Shown here in pieces: positions 7,825 to 15,871 of a stretch of 64,000 nucleotides of DNA; within the stretch, counting starts at the first letter, position 1; every line of letters begins with the position of its first letter. The DNA is taken from the NCBI RefSeq assembly GCF_963663645.1, contig NZ_OY760503.1, positions 2,773,401-2,837,400 on the forward strand, read 5' to 3'. The stretch comes from an uncultured Trichococcus sp. (GTDB lineage Bacteria; Bacillota; Bacilli; Lactobacillales; Aerococcaceae). Position numbers and translations under genes: made by a program. The notes under the pieces are model-generated. The model was not told where the DNA came from. It worked only from the letters and a program-made list of their open reading frames with translations, and did no database searches.

Positions 7825-10083
7825 TCAATCAAATGTCAGGGTGATTTTCTCTTCTAAGTATTCCTGAGAGTTTTTTCCCAAACAAATCAAAAATTCCCCG
7901 TCTTCAAATTTGAAGGCACCTTTATTGTCATAGAATCCCAATTTCTGCTTCGGAAGGTCAAAGCTGACTGTCCGCAATTCTCCTGGTAGCAGCGTTACTT
8001 TTTGGTAATCTTTCATTTCAAGCACAGGACGAACAATCGAGCCAACAATATCGCGGACGTATAATTGAACGATTTCTGTTCCTGGTTTCTGACCTGTATT
8101 TTGGATATCAGCGGACACACGGATGCTGTCATTGTGCCTGCTCAAAACAAGGTTGCTGTATGTATATTCGGTGTAAGATAGTCCGAATCCGAATGGATAC
8201 AACGGTCCGTTTTCTATATCCATGTATTTCGATGTAAACTTGCTCTTTCCACCGGGCCTTCCTGTATTCGGATGATTATAATAGATTGGGCATTGTCCAG
8301 TCACTCTTGGAAACGATACTGATAATTTGCCGCTGGGATTGGCGGCGCCAAAAATGACATTCGCAACAGCAGTCCCCATCTGAACCCCCAAGTGCCATGT
8401 TTCCAGGATAGCATCAACATTTTGGTGCTCCCATTCCAAGGCCAGTGGACGGCCATTCATCAAAACGGCAACGACAGGCTTTCCTGCGTCTTTGACCTTC
8501 TCAAGCATCCCTTTCTGAGAGCCTGGCAAAGTGATCGTCGCACGTGAGGCTGCTTCTCCGGACATCGACACTGTTTCACCCACCACAGCGACGATAACAT
8601 CACCGTATGCGAGGGCTTCTTTCAACTTATTCTCATCCAAGGGAGACGTCAGACCACCTGTGGCAAAGTATTTGACCCGCTCCCCTTGTGCCGACAGGCC
8701 GGATAGTAGCGATACGCAATCTTCCGCTTTCCAACTTATCGACCAGGCACCGACAACTTCAGTGGCCATATCAGCGAGCTCGCCGATGACACTGATTTTA
8801 GCCGTTCTGTCCAAAGGCAAAAGATTATTCTCGTTCTTCAACAAAACAATGGATTTCTCGGCTGCTTCCAAAGCCAACTGGGTATTGTTCTGCGGAACTT
8901 CATCCTCTTCCTCGATTTCCACATAAGGCTCAGCGAATAAGCCCAACCACATTTTGATCGTAAGAATGCGGCTTACAGCCTCATCAAGGAGACTTTCGTC
9001 CACTAGATTTTCCTCAATCAGCGTTTTCAGATGCGCACTGTACAAGCCTGTCCCCATATCCATGTCCAAGCCAGCTGTAGCTGCCTGCCTTGCTGCAGCT
9101 TTTTCATCCTCAGCAATTCCATGAGTGACACATTCCCTGATGCCATTCGCATCACTGACGACGAAACCTTCGAAACCATACTCCTCTTTCAGCACCGCTC
9201 GCAGCATGTCTTGATTCACTGTACAGGGGACTCCGTTCAAATCGTTGAAGGCAGCCATAACCGTGGCAGCACCTTCTTCAATTGCGGCTTTAAAAGGCGC
9301 CAGATACACATTATGCAGCAAGGAATCCGCCATGGAAGTCGTGTTGTAGTCCTTGCCCCCTTCCGCTGCACCGTAAGCAACGAAATGTTTCAGGCAGGCG
9401 GCGACATAATTCCCTGTGCTGCTCTGATCTCCCTGCAGTCCTTGGATTTTTGCTTTTGCAAATTGGGAAACTAAATACGGGTCTTCCCCCGGGCCTTCGG
9501 ATACTCTGCCCCATCTTGCGTCCCTCGATACATCGATCATCGGCGCAAAATGCCAGTTCACCCCTTGCTTGCGGGATTCTTTTGCCGCCATTCTTGCGGT
9601 TCTAACGAACAGCTCGTCTTCAAAGGAGCAAGCTTCGGCCAACGCGATCGGAAACACGGTGCGGAATCCATGAATCACATCCAACCCGATAATCAAGGGA
9701 ATCCCTAATCTGCTTTCTTCGACTGCGATTTTCTGCAGCTCATTCGCCTTTTTTGCATCCTGCAACATCAAGGAACCGATTTTTCCCGCCCGGATTTCAT
9801 CTTCGTGATAGTCCTGCTCCGCTGTCGACATGATTTTCTCAAATTCGGCATGGCTGATCCGGCCATCCGTAAGCATTTCAATCAATTCTTCAAAAGGTAC
9901 TTCAAAACCTCCGACTATAGATACAGCGGCCTGATTCATCTGGCCGATTTTCTCCTCAATGGTCATCGATTGGATCAATTGGGAAATGTGATTCTTTTGT
10001 TCTTCTGTAATTGCTATGATGGTGATCACTTCATTTCTGTATAGATTCTTTTTTCTTATGGTTTCATTATCACAGATGGCCAT
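7825..10083 (-). CDS. GH3 beta-glucosidase / beta-xylosidase (BglX-like)
   Basis: Up to 752 residues, in family order: GH3 N-terminal barrel, alpha/beta sandwich, then a fibronectin-III-like tail. The nucleophile is D311 in GFVVSDANGIRE, and the substrate-binding CLKHFVAYG motif is near residue 230. No signal peptide was seen, so it should act on imported beta-linked gluco- or xylo-oligosaccharides. The true start is uncertain. The ATG at 10083 has a purine-rich site too close to it, and homologues usually begin about 20-25 residues before the MTIEEKIGQM motif, which suggests a start nearer residue 15-25. It is single-gene in appearance, next to the second AraC-GH39 gene, which may regulate it. 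Confidence 0.88.
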   Translation of the reverse strand: MAICDNETIRKKNLYRNEVITIIAITEEQKNHISQLIQSMTIEEKIGQMNQAAVSIVGGFEVPFEELIEMLTDGRISHAEFEKIMSTAEQDYHEDEIRAGKIGSLMLQDAKKANELQKIAVEESRLGIPLIIGLDVIHGFRTVFPIALAEACSFEDELFVRTARMAAKESRKQGVNWHFAPMIDVSRDARWGRVSEGPGEDPYLVSQFAKAKIQGLQGDQSSTGNYVAACLKHFVAYGAAEGGKDYNTTSMADSLLHNVYLAPFKAAIEEGAATVMAAFNDLNGVPCTVNQDMLRAVLKEEYGFEGFVVSDANGIRECVTHGIAEDEKAAARQAATAGLDMDMGTGLYSAHLKTLIEENLVDESLLDEAVSRILTIKMWLGLFAEPYVEIEEEDEVPQNNTQLALEAAEKSIVLLKNENNLLPLDRTAKISVIGELADMATEVVGAWSISWKAEDCVSLLSGLSAQGERVKYFATGGLTSPLDENKLKEALAYGDVIVAVVGETVSMSGEAASRATITLPGSQKGMLEKVKDAGKPVVAVLMNGRPLALEWEHQNVDAILETWHLGVQMGTAVANVIFGAANPSGKLSVSFPRVTGQCPIYYNHPNTGRPGGKSKFTSKYMDIENGPLYPFGFGLSYTEYTYSNLVLSRHNDSIRVSADIQNTGQKPGTEIVQLYVRDIVGSIVRPVLEMKDYQKVTLLPGELRTVSFDLPKQKLGFYDNKGAFKFEDGEFLICLGKNSQEYLEEKITLTFD

Positions 10084-10195
10084 CCCTTTTCCGTCTGATT
10101 ATTAACGTCCCTGGATTAAATTATTCGCTTTGTTGACATGTTATTTCCGTTCAGGTTGATTGGGGGTTAATTTTCGACACCTAAATATTAACCAC

Positions 10196-10243
10196 AAAAA
10201 AGCGAACACAACATCATTTTGTGATGGCTGTGTTCGCTTTTTT
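10196..10243 (-). terminator. Strong terminator after the second AraC-GH39 gene
   Basis: AAAAAAGCGAACACA-ACATCA (from 10196) pairs with TGATG-GCTGTGTTCGCTTTTTT (to 10243). Both flanks are A/T tracts, so it can act on either strand. It lies 27 bp beyond the stop codon of the minus-strand gene at 10270. Confidence 0.85.
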
Positions 10244-10269
10244 GTCTGAATCCGAATCGGCAAACTGCG

Positions 10270-12519
10270 CTAATGCGAATAGATCAGGTGAAGATGCTTA
10301 ATTTCATTAGGTTTGAGTACGCAATCAAAATGGAGTGTATTGTCTTCCACCATCAGCATCCTTCCTGTGATGGACGGCTTGGAAACAGAATTCAGATAAT
10401 CCAGTTCGTCCCTGCTGAAAAATGATGGATACTTGAAATCCATGCTTAGCCAATTATGCAATGCACTCCCATCTTCTTCATTTACCGTTCGCGATTTCAG
10501 GAAGTACTTCCCATTCTTTAAACCGTTCAATCGAAAAGAGATTCTTTTTTCGTCATTATCCTCAAAATAATCTGAAATTTCTTGGCTTGCGCGCCCAGTT
10601 TCCTCTGCATAATAGTACTTATAACTCAGCTGCTTACAATTATGGCATACGATTTCGAAATATTTGATATCATCATTGGTCACCAGAACATTTTCATCCT
10701 TGTAGATAAAATAGTGATCCAGCTTTTTTAAAAATTTAAAAGTATAGAAGGAGGGTTTTTTTATGCCTTTCCTGCTCAAGATCCCGGGGAGTCCAGAAAT
10801 CGGATTATTATCTTTGTTGTCATCAAACATCAAGTCAAGCGGCTTGTCTATAGGTAAATACTCCAAAACCCCATAGCCTCTCAGCATGTTCTGCATGATA
10901 CTGGCGCCTCTGTAGCTTGAGTCATGAATGATGCTTACATCAATCAGGGAGTCTTTCCAACTTGAAATGGTGACTTTTCCTGATGGATTGTTCTCAAGAA
11001 AAATGCTTCTCGCTAATTCATATTGCTCAAAAATATAGTTTGAATCAGTCGTACGGCTGATCAAAATATTCCCATCCTTATTCTCAATCGAATACGGTGC
11101 CACAGTCAGCGTAAGTGTTTCCAAATTGGTGTTGAATTTCAAAAAGCGTTTGAGGTTGTTACCTTCATCATCCAGTAACAGGCCCGGTCCCATCAATTTA
11201 TTTGTGAGCCCGATCTCTTCGAATACACTGCTCAAGGTATCATAAAAGATAGCGTACTCCCTGGCTTTTTCATCCAAATAATCCGTATTGTAGTCCAGTT
11301 CAAATTTCCACGACTGTATTTTTTTTATGCCATAGCGATTAATGAAATGATTCAGCATCTCCTTGAGATAGAGCCTAAACCCCGCTTCATTATGATAGGT
11401 CCTGAAGTCGATTACGAATAATAAGCTAAAATTCATTTCTATCAGAAAATCCAAGGCTTTTTCTTCGTCATAATACGAATAATCCGCCGAAAGGAACTTA
11501 AATAAGTCCAAATTGATTCTGGCATAGCGGAAGCCAATCTGATTCTGCACCTCCACTATTTGCTCTTTCATGCCGTCATTCAGTATCTGGGAAAGCTTCC
11601 CCAAATTACATATGTTGAACCAGTAGGGAATCAATTTTTCATTTTCATTTGATATATTTATGAAGATTTCATGGGTGCTTTCATTTTCGTCTATGTTCGA
11701 GCCCTGCAAGTATGGTTTTACGGACGAATATTCCCACACGTCATCTTCTATTTTTACTTTTTGATTCAGCGTCCTATATTGGCTAGGATTCATTTTGTAT
11801 TTTTCCTTAAAAACACGTGCAAAAGAAGATAGATTCGGAAAGCCATGGTCCAATGCGATCCTCAGTATGGTAGTGTCGCTATGGAGCAGCTCAATACGCG
11901 CTGCCTCTATCCTTTCGGAATTCACATACTTCAAAAATGTCGTTTGAAAGGTTTCCTTGAAGTACTTCGAAAAATATTGCGGTGATAAATGAAAGTGGTC
12001 TGCAATAGCATTCAGAGAAATATCTTCTTTGTAATTGGCGTCTATATACGCAATGATTTCATCTTTTCGCGCATCCTCTTCATTTTTGATCAGAATATTA
12101 TTCGAAAACTTTGTTATCAGAAAGGAAAGCAAGTCGAAGGAGTTTTTTTGGTACAATAGGTTTCTGTATTCTTGTTCAAAACTCGATTTTATCAAGCGAT
12201 CCAGCAAAGCCTTTAATTTAAGGAAATGTTCATTTTTCTCTTTAACAGTATTACAGGCGAAATACTTTGTTTGGTAGTCGGTCAATCGCAGAAGTTCATG
12301 AGTGTCGATGCTGAATTTAACCAACAGACAATCTTCATTGGTGATTTGGAAACATTCAAAAGGGTTGATCATGACAACATCCAGTGGTTTCAAATGAAAT
12401 GAATTTCCAGAAACCTGCAGTGCCACATTTCCTTTCAGCAGATAGAAGATAATATATGCGTTACTGACTTCCGTCACATTTATAGATTTTAAAATTTCCA
12501 CATGGATAAGGCTTCTCAT
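10270..12519 (-). CDS. AraC-type regulator fused to a degenerate GH39-like domain
   Basis: 749 residues with the same plan as the protein at 2393-4828: a cupin-like sensor (about 1-110), an AraC helix-turn-helix (about 150-250, ending KYKMNPSQYRTLNQ) and a GH39-like region (about 275-745). Both catalytic positions appear lost. The acid/base region reads SWKFELDYNTDYLDEK instead of W-NEP, and the nucleophile region reads KVTISSWKDSLIDVS instead of TEFN. It can hardly be a hydrolase and is best seen as a sugar-responsive regulator of the GH3 gene or of the whole locus. Its start has only a weak GAAAGAAG site. It is a diverged paralogue, not a recent copy. Confidence 0.82.
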   Translation of the reverse strand: MRSLIHVEILKSINVTEVSNAYIIFYLLKGNVALQVSGNSFHLKPLDVVMINPFECFQITNEDCLLVKFSIDTHELLRLTDYQTKYFACNTVKEKNEHFLKLKALLDRLIKSSFEQEYRNLLYQKNSFDLLSFLITKFSNNILIKNEEDARKDEIIAYIDANYKEDISLNAIADHFHLSPQYFSKYFKETFQTTFLKYVNSERIEAARIELLHSDTTILRIALDHGFPNLSSFARVFKEKYKMNPSQYRTLNQKVKIEDDVWEYSSVKPYLQGSNIDENESTHEIFINISNENEKLIPYWFNICNLGKLSQILNDGMKEQIVEVQNQIGFRYARINLDLFKFLSADYSYYDEEKALDFLIEMNFSLLFVIDFRTYHNEAGFRLYLKEMLNHFINRYGIKKIQSWKFELDYNTDYLDEKAREYAIFYDTLSSVFEEIGLTNKLMGPGLLLDDEGNNLKRFLKFNTNLETLTLTVAPYSIENKDGNILISRTTDSNYIFEQYELARSIFLENNPSGKVTISSWKDSLIDVSIIHDSSYRGASIMQNMLRGYGVLEYLPIDKPLDLMFDDNKDNNPISGLPGILSRKGIKKPSFYTFKFLKKLDHYFIYKDENVLVTNDDIKYFEIVCHNCKQLSYKYYYAEETGRASQEISDYFEDNDEKRISFRLNGLKNGKYFLKSRTVNEEDGSALHNWLSMDFKYPSFFSRDELDYLNSVSKPSITGRMLMVEDNTLHFDCVLKPNEIKHLHLIYSH

Positions 12520-12939
12520 GATTTCACTTCTTTCTTCCCAATAATCAATATTACATTTAATCAGGGTGGTTTCTCCGTGGTATTTTCAATTTATTTCACG
12601 CGTCCATCGGAAACACAAAAAATGTTCCTGCCCCAACAGATTCGACTATCTCGTTTGTTCACAAAATGAGAACACACTCGTCACATTACATGATAAGAAC
12701 TTAAAATTCAACTCTGATTTGGCTTTGTTGTATGATTCATCGGCAAAAGGCGTTGGCAAGAAATGCCATGAATACGCAACAAACCCATCATCCTCTGAGA
12801 AAAAATCTGAATAATCGGTTAATTTTTATGCGCTTATTTCGACTGGCTGAGGAGATTTTTACGTTGGAACATCGACAGAGGTTTACTTCAACAGCTTGAT
12901 TTCTTGGGATAAGAATCATTGAAAATAAAAGTTAGACAT
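12520..12939. other. Intergenic region with no convincing gene
   Basis: An 82-codon plus-strand frame (12566-12814) lacks a ribosome site and any recognisable feature, and I do not call it. The region should hold the promoter of the AraC-GH39 gene. Near its right end is a 27-bp fragment matching the 3' end of the truncated methyltransferase gene (see 12879-12905). Confidence 0.5.
12879..12905 (-). repeat. Remnant copy of the 3' end of the homocysteine methyltransferase gene
   Basis: AGGTTTACTTCAACAGCTTG and the next 7 bases match 15079-15105 with a single mismatch. On the minus strand both read the C-terminal peptide EIKLLK. The two copies are direct repeats exactly 2,200 bp apart, enclosing the aldo/keto reductase and HicAB genes. 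Confidence 0.6.
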
Positions 12940-12970
12940 TTGACTTGGAGTGCACTCCAAGGTTTAAAAT
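12940..12970 (+). promoter_or_regulatory. MerR-family-type promoter (19-bp spacer with perfect dyad)
   Basis: TTGACT (12940-12945) and TAAAAT (12965-12970) are separated by 19 bp, the overlong spacer typical of MerR-activated promoters. An 18-bp perfect palindrome, CTTGGAGTGCACTCCAAG (12944-12961), fills the spacer. It closely resembles the CTTGGAGT-ACTCCAAG boxes of the NmlR/AdhR subgroup, which respond to aldehydes and thiol stress. No MerR gene is in the window. Confidence 0.85.
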
Positions 12971-13004
12971 AGCCTTATCAAATAAAGTGATGGAGGAAAA
13001 TACT

Positions 13005-13859
13005 ATGGAACAAACGTATCTCACATTGAACGACGGAAACAAAATCCCACAATTCGGACTGGGTGTCTTCCAAATTCCTGGGGACGAGAAGACCAAAGAA
13101 GCTTGTTCGGAAGCCTTCAAATTAGGCTATCGTCATATCGATACTGCGCATGCCTATCAAAACGAGCGCGGAGTCGGTCAAGCTGTAAAAGAAAGCGGCA
13201 TTCCGAGAGAAGAAATCTGGATCACGACGAAATTGTGGCCAAGCGAATACGGCGAAGGCAAGACGGCAAAAGCCATCGACAAAATGCTGGAGCGTCTGCA
13301 GACGGATTACATCGACCTCTTGCTGTTGCATCAACAGTTCGGGGATTACCTGGGCGCTTGGAAAGATATGGAAAAAGCTGTCGCTGAAGGCAAAGTGAAA
13401 AGCATCGGCTTGAGCAACTTCGAATCCGAACGGTTGGAGGAAGTACTCGCTGCCGCAACGATCAATCCATCTGTTCTGCAGGTTGAATGCCACCCTTATT
13501 ACCAACAAAATGATCTGAAGAAACGGATTGCGCCTTATAACACAGTCATCGAAAGCTGGTATCCGCTTGGACATGGGGATGCGGCCTTGATCGAAGAGCC
13601 CGTTTTCACCAAATTGGCTGGGAAATACGGCAAAACGAACGCCCAGATCATCCTGCGTTGGCACATCCAGGAAGGCATCATTGTTTTCCCTAAATCATCA
13701 AATCCGGTGCACATCAAAGAGAATATCGACATCTTCGATTTCGAATTGACTGAAGAAGAAATGAACGAAATCCGCCAACTGGACAAAGGTTTCCGTTACT
13801 ACACACGGACACTTGCGGAACAGGAAGAAGCATTGAGCCAATTTGTGCCGGCTGATTAA
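13005..13859 (+). CDS. Aldo/keto reductase
   Basis: 284 residues, NADPH-dependent reductase of aldehydes and ketones (AKR5-like, close to YvgN/YtbE). The catalytic tetrad is complete: D46 and Y51 (DTAHAYQNE), K76 (TTKLWPSE) and H109 (LLLHQQ). The C-terminal IILRWHIQEGIIVFPKSSNP cofactor region is intact. The frame is open 20 codons further upstream, but the ATG at 13005 is chosen because GATGGAGG lies just before it and the promoter overlaps any earlier start. The MerR-type promoter points to induction by reactive aldehydes such as methylglyoxal or formaldehyde, which makes detoxification its probable job. It is transcribed alone. Confidence 0.9.
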   Translation: MEQTYLTLNDGNKIPQFGLGVFQIPGDEKTKEACSEAFKLGYRHIDTAHAYQNERGVGQAVKESGIPREEIWITTKLWPSEYGEGKTAKAIDKMLERLQTDYIDLLLLHQQFGDYLGAWKDMEKAVAEGKVKSIGLSNFESERLEEVLAAATINPSVLQVECHPYYQQNDLKKRIAPYNTVIESWYPLGHGDAALIEEPVFTKLAGKYGKTNAQIILRWHIQEGIIVFPKSSNPVHIKENIDIFDFELTEEEMNEIRQLDKGFRYYTRTLAEQEEALSQFVPAD

Positions 13860-13878
13860 GAGAAATTGAAAATCAAAT

Positions 13879-13930
13879 GAACCCATCCATAAATGCCGGC
13901 AAAACAGTATTTATGAAGGGGTTCGTTTTG
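13879..13930 (+). terminator. Probable terminator of the aldo/keto reductase gene
   Basis: GAACCCATCCATAAAT pairs imperfectly with ATTTATGAAGGGGTTC around a GCCGGCAAAACAGT loop, followed by GTTTTG. It begins 19 bp after the stop codon. Confidence 0.6.
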
Positions 13931-14186
13931 TGGTATAAACCGACTGCTTGGAAAGCTTTGAACTTTGAAACCTGACTTCTTATCTGATTATGATATTCTC
14001 CCATCAGCCAGAACAAGCCTTCTTGGTCTGTGATGAAGCATAGAAACCTTTTCGAATTATATTGCGTATCTATACTTTGATGACCATTCTATTTTTGGAT
14101 ATCGGGAACCAGTCTGTGTATTTGTTGTATTACTTGAACATCACAATATCAAGCCTCACGACTCAATCAATCAATGCTGTTCAAAG
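13931..14186. other. Intergenic region before hicA
   Basis: About 255 bp between the aldo/keto reductase terminator and the hicA promoter. I see no gene, hairpin or repeat in it. Confidence 0.5.
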
Positions 14187-14215
14187 TTGACAAATGCGCA
14201 TTATATACGCATAAT
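14187..14215 (+). promoter_or_regulatory. hicAB promoter with internal palindrome
   Basis: TTGACA (14187-14192), a 17-bp spacer and CATAAT (14210-14215) form a near-consensus promoter. ATGCG (14194-14198) and CGCAT (14208-14212) are inverted copies across the spacer, with the right arm overlapping the -10 box. That is the position expected of the operator by which a HicB antitoxin represses its own operon. Confidence 0.75.
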
Positions 14216-14238
14216 TCAAATAGAGAGGACCAAAAACA

Positions 14239-14427
14239 ATGCCAATGACACCAAGACAAATGGTTAAACTATTACAAAAGAATGGGTTTGTGCGACTGAC
14301 TCAAAATGGCAGCCACCTCAAATTATTCAATAAAGTAAATCAAAAAACCGTAATTGTTCCACTGCACAATAAGGATTTGGGAATCGGCTTAGAACAGAGT
14401 ATTCTGAAACAAGCAGGACTTAAATGA
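14239..14427 (+). CDS. hicA: HicA-type mRNA interferase toxin
   Basis: 62 residues, the usual size. HicA toxins have a double-stranded-RNA-binding fold and cleave mRNA with a histidine, here H26 in QNGSHLKL. The following strands KTVIVPLHNKDLGIGLEQSILKQAGL match the family end. GAGAGGA precedes the ATG. It is followed after 63 bp by the antitoxin gene, in the classical toxin-first order. It lies in a rearranged stretch between direct repeats, as toxin-antitoxin pairs often do. Confidence 0.93.
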   Translation: MPMTPRQMVKLLQKNGFVRLTQNGSHLKLFNKVNQKTVIVPLHNKDLGIGLEQSILKQAGLK

Positions 14428-14490
14428 TATATTTGTTAATGAAGACCCCTAATAAATAAACATTCCAACAATGATAAGGAGAGGACGAAA

Positions 14491-14871
14491 ATGAAGTTAG
14501 TCTATCCAGCTACATTCGAAAAGGACGGCAAGTATATCCTTGTTCAATTCCCTGATATACCGGAAGCAATCACGCAAGGTGCCACAATCGAGGAAGCTTA
14601 TGAGATGGCCGAAGAAGTGCTAGGCCTCGCTATAGAGGATAAAAAAGATTTCCCTGTTGCTACACCTGTGGACGTCATGCAAAAACAATATCCCAGCAAA
14701 ACTGTCGCTCTGATCGGAATCGATTTGGCTGCATACAGACGGAAGTATCATTCCAAAACAATCAGAAAAAATGTGACGATCCCTGAATGGTTGGCTGATC
14801 TGGCATCCGAGGAGAACATCAATTTTTCACAGACTCTGACGGATGCTTTGAAGGAAAAATTGCGGGTATGA
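14491..14871 (+). CDS. hicB: HicB-type antitoxin
   Basis: 126 residues. The N-terminal half (about 1-60) has the HicB partial RNase-H-like fold, with YPATFEKDGKYILVQFPDIP and the helix TIEEAYEMAEEVLGLAIED. The C-terminal part (about 90-126) carries NVTIPEWLADLASEENINFS, a ribbon-helix-helix DNA-binding motif, so it can both neutralise HicA and repress the operon. A strong AAGGAGAGGA ribosome site precedes the ATG. That would favour excess antitoxin over toxin. Confidence 0.93.
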   Translation: MKLVYPATFEKDGKYILVQFPDIPEAITQGATIEEAYEMAEEVLGLAIEDKKDFPVATPVDVMQKQYPSKTVALIGIDLAAYRRKYHSKTIRKNVTIPEWLADLASEENINFSQTLTDALKEKLRV

Positions 14872-14886
14872 TTCCGCACTGCCCTT

Positions 14887-14966
14887 CTCCGGTTAGGGCT
14901 GGCTAATCGGAGGTGAACAACATTCTGATCGCCCGATCTCCGGTGAAACGCCCCTCACCGGAGATC
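14887..14966. repeat. Periodic hairpin array A (2 units)
   Basis: Unit 1 (14887-14913) is degenerate: CTCCGGTTA ... TAATCGGAGG. Unit 2 (14935-14966) is a perfect 12-bp stem, GATCTCCGGTGA/TCACCGGAGATC, with an 8-nt loop. The units are about 50 bp apart. The array lies between the hicB stop codon and the terminator. Confidence 0.85.
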
Positions 14967-14989
14967 GGATATAGCAAACGGTAAAACAC

Positions 14990-15035
14990 ATAAACCTATC
15001 ATCCTCTTGTTTGTGGGATGATAGGTTTATTTTTA
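14990..15035 (+). terminator. hicAB terminator
   Basis: ATAAACCTATCATCC (14990-15004) pairs perfectly with GGATGATAGGTTTAT (15016-15030) and is followed by TTTTTA. It may also serve the convergent methyltransferase remnant. Confidence 0.85.
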
Positions 15036-15062
15036 CTGATTTCGAAAAATAACTTATACCTA

Positions 15063-15605
15063 CTAAAGAACAGCAGCGAAGGTTTCCTTCAACAGCTTGA
15101 TTTCTTTGGCGGATGTGCAGCAACAGCCACCGATCCATTTGCATCCTGACTCATGCCATTTCAATGCTTCGTTTGAAAACACTTCGTCCACTGCGTCACT
15201 GTGCGTCCATACTTTTGTGGTGGCATCGTAGGTCGCTCCCGAATTTGGATATGCAACCAATGGCTTTGTCGCAATTTCTTTTAGATATTCCAAGGTGGGC
15301 AAGAGTAAGTCAGGCTGCACGCAATTGACCCCGTAGGCAATGATTTGCTCGGACGACTCTGCCAATAGTTGGAATTCATGCAAATCGGTCCCATCGCATA
15401 AATGGTGGGCGTCGTTCAGAGTGACTGTCAACCAGGATATCGCATTGGGATACTGGGTCAGCAATTCAACCAGAGCCTTGATTTCCGTTATGTCCGGAAT
15501 GGTTTCGATAGCCAGCAGATCAGCCCCTGCTTGCAGCAACAATTCTAGCCTTTCGCGATGGAAATCAACCAATTCGGTTTGCGACAGACCCTGACTGCTC
15601 CCCAT
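15063..15605 (-). pseudogene. Homocysteine S-methyltransferase, 5'-truncated
   Basis: 180 residues that match only the C-terminal part of the MmuM-type enzyme (about 310 residues), which methylates homocysteine to methionine from S-methylmethionine. The zinc cysteines are present (YGVNCVQP and GGCCCTS), as is the helix AGADLLAIETIPD, but the first 120 or so residues of the barrel are missing. The break lies where a 15-bp inverted copy of the gene's own sequence begins (15589-15633), followed by hairpin array B. The apparent ATG has no good ribosome site. I infer a rearranged, non-functional gene. A fragment of its 3' end recurs at 12879. Confidence 0.8.
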
Positions 15606-15633
15606 GGATAAATCCAGGGGGGAGCAGTCAGGG
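15589..15633. repeat. Perfect 15-bp inverted repeat at the methyltransferase breakpoint
   Basis: CCCTGACTGCTCCCC (15589-15603) recurs inverted as GGGGAGCAGTCAGGG (15619-15633), with a 15-bp spacer. The left arm is coding sequence of the truncated gene. The right arm lies just outside it, which suggests a template-switch or fold-back event at the breakpoint. Confidence 0.85.
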
Positions 15634-15659
15634 TTGTTGGGACGTCACGGACCGTATTC

Positions 15660-15793
15660 CTCCGGCTAGAGGAGTGTAGCCGGAGATAAGGTGCCGATCA
15701 CGTCGCTCTGCTCCGGCGGAGAGACGCTGGACGGAGAACAGAGTTGTTTTTGACGCTCTCCTCCGGTTAAGCATTCTTTCACCGGAGGAGCGC
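15660..15793. repeat. Periodic hairpin array B (3 units)
   Basis: Units begin near 15660, 15706 and 15755. Unit 1 is CTCCGGCTA/TAGCCGGAG, unit 2 CTCTGCTCCG/CGGAG-AACAGAG and unit 3 GCTCTCCTCCGGT/ACCGGAGGAGCGC. The array lies between the truncated methyltransferase and the terminator of the SDR gene. Confidence 0.85.
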
Positions 15794-15804
15794 TCGCCGC
15801 TAAT

Positions 15805-15850
15805 AAATAAAAAGAAAATCCGCTGCACCGAAAATGCACGGTACAGCGGA
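15805..15850 (-). terminator. Terminator of the SDR gene
   Basis: On the minus strand TCCGCTGTACC pairs with GGTGCAGCGGA around a 10-nt loop and is followed by TTTTCTTTTTATT. It starts 22 bp after the SDR stop codon. Confidence 0.8.
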
Positions 15851-15871
15851 CTTACTATTCATAATATTTAT

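Noticed and set aside
7602-7844. 80-codon frame as a transposase fragment
   Set aside because: The CPKYRQR end recalls a zinc-binding transposase start only faintly, and nothing else supports it.
12566-12814. 82-codon plus-strand frame
   Set aside because: No ribosome site, no recognisable family and weak codon pattern.
15628-15828. 66-codon frame across array B
   Set aside because: The repeated SGER/SPE-type peptides simply reflect the hairpin DNA repeats.
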